From contig CM060069.1 in the NCBI GenBank assembly GCA_030533445.1, positions 28,645,337 to 28,709,336 of the forward strand: a DNA stretch of 64,000 nucleotides, given 5' to 3'. The notes beneath the pieces were generated by a model. That model saw only the letters and a program-made list of their open reading frames with translations, did not search any database and was not told where the DNA came from. Of this stretch, positions 60,501 through 64,000 are shown one piece after another (position 1 is the first letter of the stretch; each line of letters starts with the position of its first letter). Source of the DNA: Cyprinodon diabolis. Lineage: Eukaryota; Chordata; Actinopteri; Cyprinodontiformes; Cyprinodontidae. The position numbers were made by a program, and so were the translations under genes.

Positions 60501-63500
60501 CTGCGTGAAGCTGACACCCCACCCACGTCAAAAAAACTCTGCAAATAGACTGAATGGTTAGTGCAACGTTAGTGCAGATTTGTGCAGAAAAAAAATATTG
60601 TTTGTGCTACTTTTGTTTAAGAGATATTAAAGATTATTTTTTAGGTCATCCAGAGGTGCGCGCCTTGTCATGAGAGAGGGGAGGATGAGAATGGCTGATG
60701 TATAGTGAGATTCCGTCTGTCATTTGGGTAGGTGGGTGTTTCTGCTGGCGGGTGTTAACGTACAGCACACACAGAGAGATGGAGAGTGAGGAGGATCCAG
60801 CAGCAAAACAGCGTTTTCCTGGTGGAAATACCGGTGTTACGTTGAGCTGAGTTTCCCCATCACATACGATTTCCCCTGCATCTCCGCACAGCGCAGGCGG
60901 CACGATTCACCGCGCAAGCGACAGGAAATGCGCATGCTCGCTAAAGGCGCGCACCAGTCGCCCTGTGCTCGCGCCACAGGAGAACTATGGAGAGCGTGAA
61001 CGATCAAATGAAAGGGAGAAATCTGGATGGATGGATGGATGGATGGATGGATGGATGGATGGATGGATGCTCTGACTTTTCAACCTACTGTATTTTTTAT
61101 TTTAAACATTATTTGATGGCCTTTTTGGCAGGGATGGAGATCCATATTTTATGTCACACACAGAGTATACATCTAGATAGATAGATGTATAGATAGATGT
61201 TGCAGTATCTATAACAACCCAAACACACAGGATTTCAGAATTAGACATCCCCAGTTATTAATTTCATAAACTCACCAGATCTGAATGCCCTGTTAAAAAA
61301 CTTCACATGGCGTTCCCCCCTGATGTCATTTACATTGAGTTGCAATAAATGCTAAACTCTCTGCAGGTTCTTGTCTTTGTCATCCGCTCTATTCAGCTGG
61401 CTTTGAAACGCGCTGCGAGAAGGTGGGGGCTGGGTGGTGAGGGTTACGGGGGCGAGAAACGCAAAAGTAACGCAATAGTTACTTTTACTAGTAACTAGTT
61501 ACTTTTATTGTGGAGTAACTCAGTTAGTAACTCAGTTACTTTTTGGGAGAAGTAACTAGTAACTATAACTAATTACTTTTTCAAAGTAACGTGCCCAACA
61601 CTGCAAAGGACACACCTAGAACTTGAAGAACACCTATCCTTGATGCCTTGGATTTGGTCACCTATGTCCTTGTGTAATTTTTCTTTTTTAAATTTGTCTC
61701 TCATCTTAAATCAGACAGGAAAGATCTCGGCTGACAGCTTCCTGAAAAGTTTTTTCGAGTGGGAAGCTGTAAGACATGAGTTAGATAAGATGTTAAAGAA
61801 GGATCCCTTCAAATGTCAAGGTTGTACCCCAGATATGCTTGCACTTTCAGTGGATGGAAACCGCAAGCATTACCGTTTCAAGAATGCAGCAGGGTATTGT
61901 ATAACGTGTGCAATACAGGTGCTGGTCATAAAATTAGAATATCATGAAAAAGTAGATTGATTTCAGTAATTCCATTAAAAAAGTGAAACTTGTATATTAT
62001 ATTCATACATTACATACAAACTCATATATTTCAGATCTTTATTTTGTTTAATTTTGATGATTACAAATGACAACAAATGAAAATCTCAAATTCATCATAT
62101 CAGAAAATTAGAATATTGTGAAAAGGTTCAAAATTGATGGCCCCTGGTGCCACACTCTAATCAGCTAATTAACTCAAACCACCTGCAAAAGCCTTTAAAT
62201 GGTCTTTCAGTCTAGTTCTATAGGCTACACAATCATGGGGAAGACTGCTGACTTGACAGTTGTCCAAAAGACGACCATCGACACCTTGCACAAGGAGGGC
62301 AAGACACAAAAGGTCATCGCTAAAGAGGCTGGCTGTTCACAGAGCTCAGTGTCCAAGCACATTAATAGAGAGGCGAAGGGAAGGAAAAGATGTGGTCGAA
62401 AAAAGTGTACAAGCAAGAGAGATAACCGCACCCTGGAGAGGATTGTGAAACAAAACCCATTCAAAAATGTGGGGGAGATTCACAAAGAGTGGACTGCAGC
62501 TGGAGTGAGTGCTTCAAGAACCACCACACACAGACGTATGAAAGACATGGGTTTCTGCTGTCGCATTCCTTGTGTCAAGCCACTCTTGAACCACAGACAG
62601 CGTCAGAAGCGTCTTGCCTGGGCTAAAGAGAAACAGGACTGGACTGCTGGTGAGTGGTCCAAAGTCATGTTCTCTGATGAAAGTAAATTTTGCATTTCCT
62701 TTGGAAATCAAGGTCCCAGAGTCTGGAGGTAAAGAAGAGAGGCACTTCATCCACGTTGCTTGAAGTCCAGTGTAAAGTTTCCACAGTCAGTGATGGTTTG
62801 GGGTGCCATGTCATCTGCTGGTGTTGGTCCATTGTGTTTTCTGAGGTCCAGGGTCAACGCAGCCACATACCAGGAAGTTTTAGAGCACTTCATGCTTCCT
62901 GCAGCTGACCAACTTTTTGGAGATGCAGATTTCATTTTCCAACAGGACTTGGCACCTGCACACAGTGCCAAAGCTACCAGTACCTGGTTGAAGGACCATG
63001 GTATCCCTGTTCTTAATTGGCCAGCAAACTCTCCTGACCTTAACCCCATAGAAAATCTATGGGGTATTGTGAAGAAAAAGATGCAATACACCAGACCCAA
63101 CAATTCAGAAGAGCTAAAAGCCACTATTAGAGCAACCTGGGCTATCATAACACCTGAGCAGTGCCACAGACTGATCGACTCCATGCCACGCCGCATTGCT
63201 GCAGTAATACAGGCCAAAGGAGGCCCAACTAAATACTGAGTGCTGTACATGCTCATACTTTTCATGTTCATACTTTTCAGTTGGCCAACATTTCTATAAA
63301 TCCTTTGTTTTTATTGGTCTTCAGTAATATTCTAATTTTCTGATATGATGAATTTGAGATTTTCATTTGTTGTCATTTGTAATCATCAAAATTAAACAAA
63401 ATAAACATCTGAAATATATGAGTTTGTATGTAATGTATGAATATAATATACAAGTTTCACTTTTTAAATGGAATTACTGAAATCAATCTACTTTTTCATG

Positions 63501-63730
63501 ATATTCTAATTTTATGACCAGCACCTGTATAACAATTCTTTGTATAAGTTAGTGATGTTCACTCCCTGTGGACCATGACACCTATATAGTGTTTTTATTC
63601 CTTTTTTTTTTCCAGATCGGAGCCAGCTGAGAGAGAGCTGACTATCAAGAGGAGCTCAGAGGAGGAAACACAGCAGAGTGTGTGTTCACCAGCAGAAGAC
63701 AGCCAATCGGAGACAGACAACAGATCATAG
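57579..63730 (+). CDS. KDZ transposase N-terminal half fused in frame to an hsp30 tail (predicted chimera)
   Basis: Seven exons with GT/AG borders fit one frame: 57579-57807, 58875-58955, 59070-59447, 59607-59708, 59889-60121, 61715-61893 and 63616-63730. They total 1317 bases, 438 aa. Exon 1 has a Gln/Leu/Asp-rich possible coiled coil ([20 protein letters not shown]) and a basic stretch. Exon 3 has a Cys/His cluster ([30 protein letters not shown]), the CxC2-type zinc module that accompanies KDZ transposases. Exon 5 has [21 protein letters not shown] and exon 6 [20 protein letters not shown], the start of the RNase H-like catalytic fold with its first Asp. The rest of the catalytic domain is absent. 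The last exon joins G-S to [19 protein letters not shown], the hsp30 tail, and its TAG stop. It cannot transpose. The start codon at 57579 is the best choice but an upstream noncoding exon is possible. Splicing is predicted only. Confidence 0.6.
58997..59034. repeat. Perfect 17-bp stem hairpin in KDZ intron 2
   Basis: The 17 bases at 58,997-59,013 (AAAAGTATAGCACATAC) are followed by AAAA and then their exact reverse complement. It sits 36 bp before the exon 3 acceptor. Confidence 0.85.
60304..61611. mobile_element. Non-autonomous hAT-type element with 8-bp target duplication
   Basis: CAAAGGAC flanks the element at 60,304-60,311 and 61,604-61,611. The element, 60,312-61,603, starts CAGTGATGGGACTAAC and ends GTTACTTTGAAA... 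read inward as CAGTGTTGGGCACGTTAC. An 8-bp duplication and CAG...CTG ends are hAT hallmarks. The terminal regions are dense in AGTTAC/GTAACT repeats. There is no transposase. A (GGAT)n microsatellite lies at 61,025-61,070. It lies in KDZ intron 5. Confidence 0.88.
61025..61070. repeat. (GGAT)n microsatellite
   Basis: About eleven GGAT units inside the hAT element. Confidence 0.95.
61914..63529 (+). mobile_element. Tc1/mariner element with about 200-bp inverted repeats
   Basis: The element spans 61,916-63,527 (1612 bp) between TA dinucleotides. Its ends, CAGGTGCTGGTCATAAAATT and the same sequence read inward from the right, begin terminal repeats of about 200 bp that differ at only a few positions. 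It is a familiar fish Tc1 family. It lies in KDZ intron 6, in the same orientation as the KDZ gene. Confidence 0.95.
62236..63239 (+). pseudogene. Tc1 transposase with one premature stop
   Basis: One frame from ATG at 62,236 ([20 protein letters not shown]) to TGA at 63,237 is broken only by TAA at 62,730. The N-terminal paired-type DNA-binding region ([19 protein letters not shown] and [14 protein letters not shown]) precedes the DD34E catalytic core: first Asp in MFSDESKF, second Asp in [13 protein letters not shown], Glu in [12 protein letters not shown]. The frame is otherwise intact to QAKGGPTKY. It cuts and pastes at TA when functional. This copy is disabled by the stop, which lies between the first and second catalytic Asp. 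Confidence 0.93.
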
Positions 63731-64000
63731 AACAAACCTGCAAACAAGGACTGGCAAACATGTTGATGTGCCAATAGGATGGTTATTCATTTATTTCTTT
63801 ACTGATGGCCTTATGTGGATAAATTGATGTTTTTCACTTTTCTGTATTTTTCAAGAGCAAGATATGCAAAGTAAATAAAACGTAAAAAGGCTATTTTTTT
63901 TTGTTTGTTTCTTTGTTCATACTGTGGAGCCAGAATGTAGCCTTATTACAAAATTTAAAATATTCTCTTTTTCATCTCAAAACTATGCATAACAACCCAT
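63619..64000 (+). repeat. Right-hand remnant of the hsp30 array
   Basis: From GGAGCCAGC at about 63,619 the sequence is the last 36 codons of an hsp30 gene (to TAG at 63,728-63,730), then its 3' UTR with AATAAA near 63,876 and spacer to the window end. Substitutions relative to the other copies (CCAGCTGAGAG, GACAACAG) are few. The array probably continues beyond 64,000. Confidence 0.9.

Larger units (their letters stand above)
56319..63615 (+). mobile_element. KDZ-type (Kyakuja-Dileera-Zisupton) DNA transposon, 3' truncated, with nested insertions
   Basis: hsp30 spacer stops after CATGTGTATCTGTTACA (about 56,318) and a new sequence begins with AACGCATTCTCACTCCC and inverted motifs GTCACATAT (about 56,348) and ATATGTGAC (about 56,387), which look like terminal or subterminal repeats. 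A multi-exon transposase gene follows. The right end is not the element's own terminus: it is joined inside an hsp30 coding sequence near 63,619. The 3' half of the transposase, the right terminus, and the hsp30 promoter and gene body expected there are missing, so a deletion fused the two. Confidence 0.75.

Overview
This is eukaryotic, vertebrate and almost certainly teleost fish DNA. It is AT-rich, has intron-containing genes with GT/AG junctions, and carries typical teleost repeats (Tc1, piggyBac, hAT, Harbinger and KDZ DNA transposons; L1- and L2-like LINEs; tRNA-type SINEs). The gene order npdc1 - pou5f3 - fut7 matches the conserved vertebrate neighbourhood of POU5F3 beside NPDC1 and FUT7. 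I cannot name the species from the sequence.

Layout. (1) 1-10,960: the 3' seven coding exons of npdc1 (+), preceded by a long intronic or upstream stretch with two non-autonomous DNA elements (2854-3688 and 5500-6139) and a dispersed repeat. (2) 10,960-17,274: intergenic DNA upstream of pou5f3, with SINEs, a SOX-POU-like composite site (14308-14321), a GC-rich patch (about 15,454-15,640) and a 544-bp L1-like LINE flanked by a 13-bp target duplication that stops about 320 bp before the pou5f3 start codon. (3) 17,275-20,410: pou5f3 (+), complete in five exons, 470 aa, POU-specific domain plus homeodomain. (4) 20,410-26,780: an L2-like LINE fragment, a piggyBac element with TTAA duplications whose transposase is broken and carries an inverted copy of part of itself, and a Tc1 relic. 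(5) 26,828-28,099: fut7-like alpha-1,3-fucosyltransferase (-), complete in two coding exons, 360 aa. (6) 28,100-37,700: mobile-element-rich spacer including an L1-like LINE inserted in a Harbinger element. (7) 37,700-56,318 and 63,619-64,000: a tandem array of intronless hsp30-type small heat shock genes: five full copies, two identically truncated copies that keep only the N-terminal region, an old degenerate unit at the left edge and a C-terminal fragment at the right. Each copy has a perfect three-box heat shock element 29 bp ahead of a TATAAA box. The array probably continues past the window. (8) 56,319-63,615: a KDZ-type transposon interrupted by a hAT element (8-bp duplication) and a Tc1 element (TA duplication), both in introns.

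Most notable: the KDZ transposase exons are open and splice-competent, and the final acceptor joins, in frame, the C-terminal tail of an hsp30 gene, predicting a 438-aa KDZ-hsp30 chimera. Other points worth following are the two N-terminal-only hsp30 copies with the same breakpoint, the self-inverted piggyBac, and the candidate SOX-POU and NR5A sites upstream of pou5f3.

All family assignments are from reading the translations and motifs; no database search was run.
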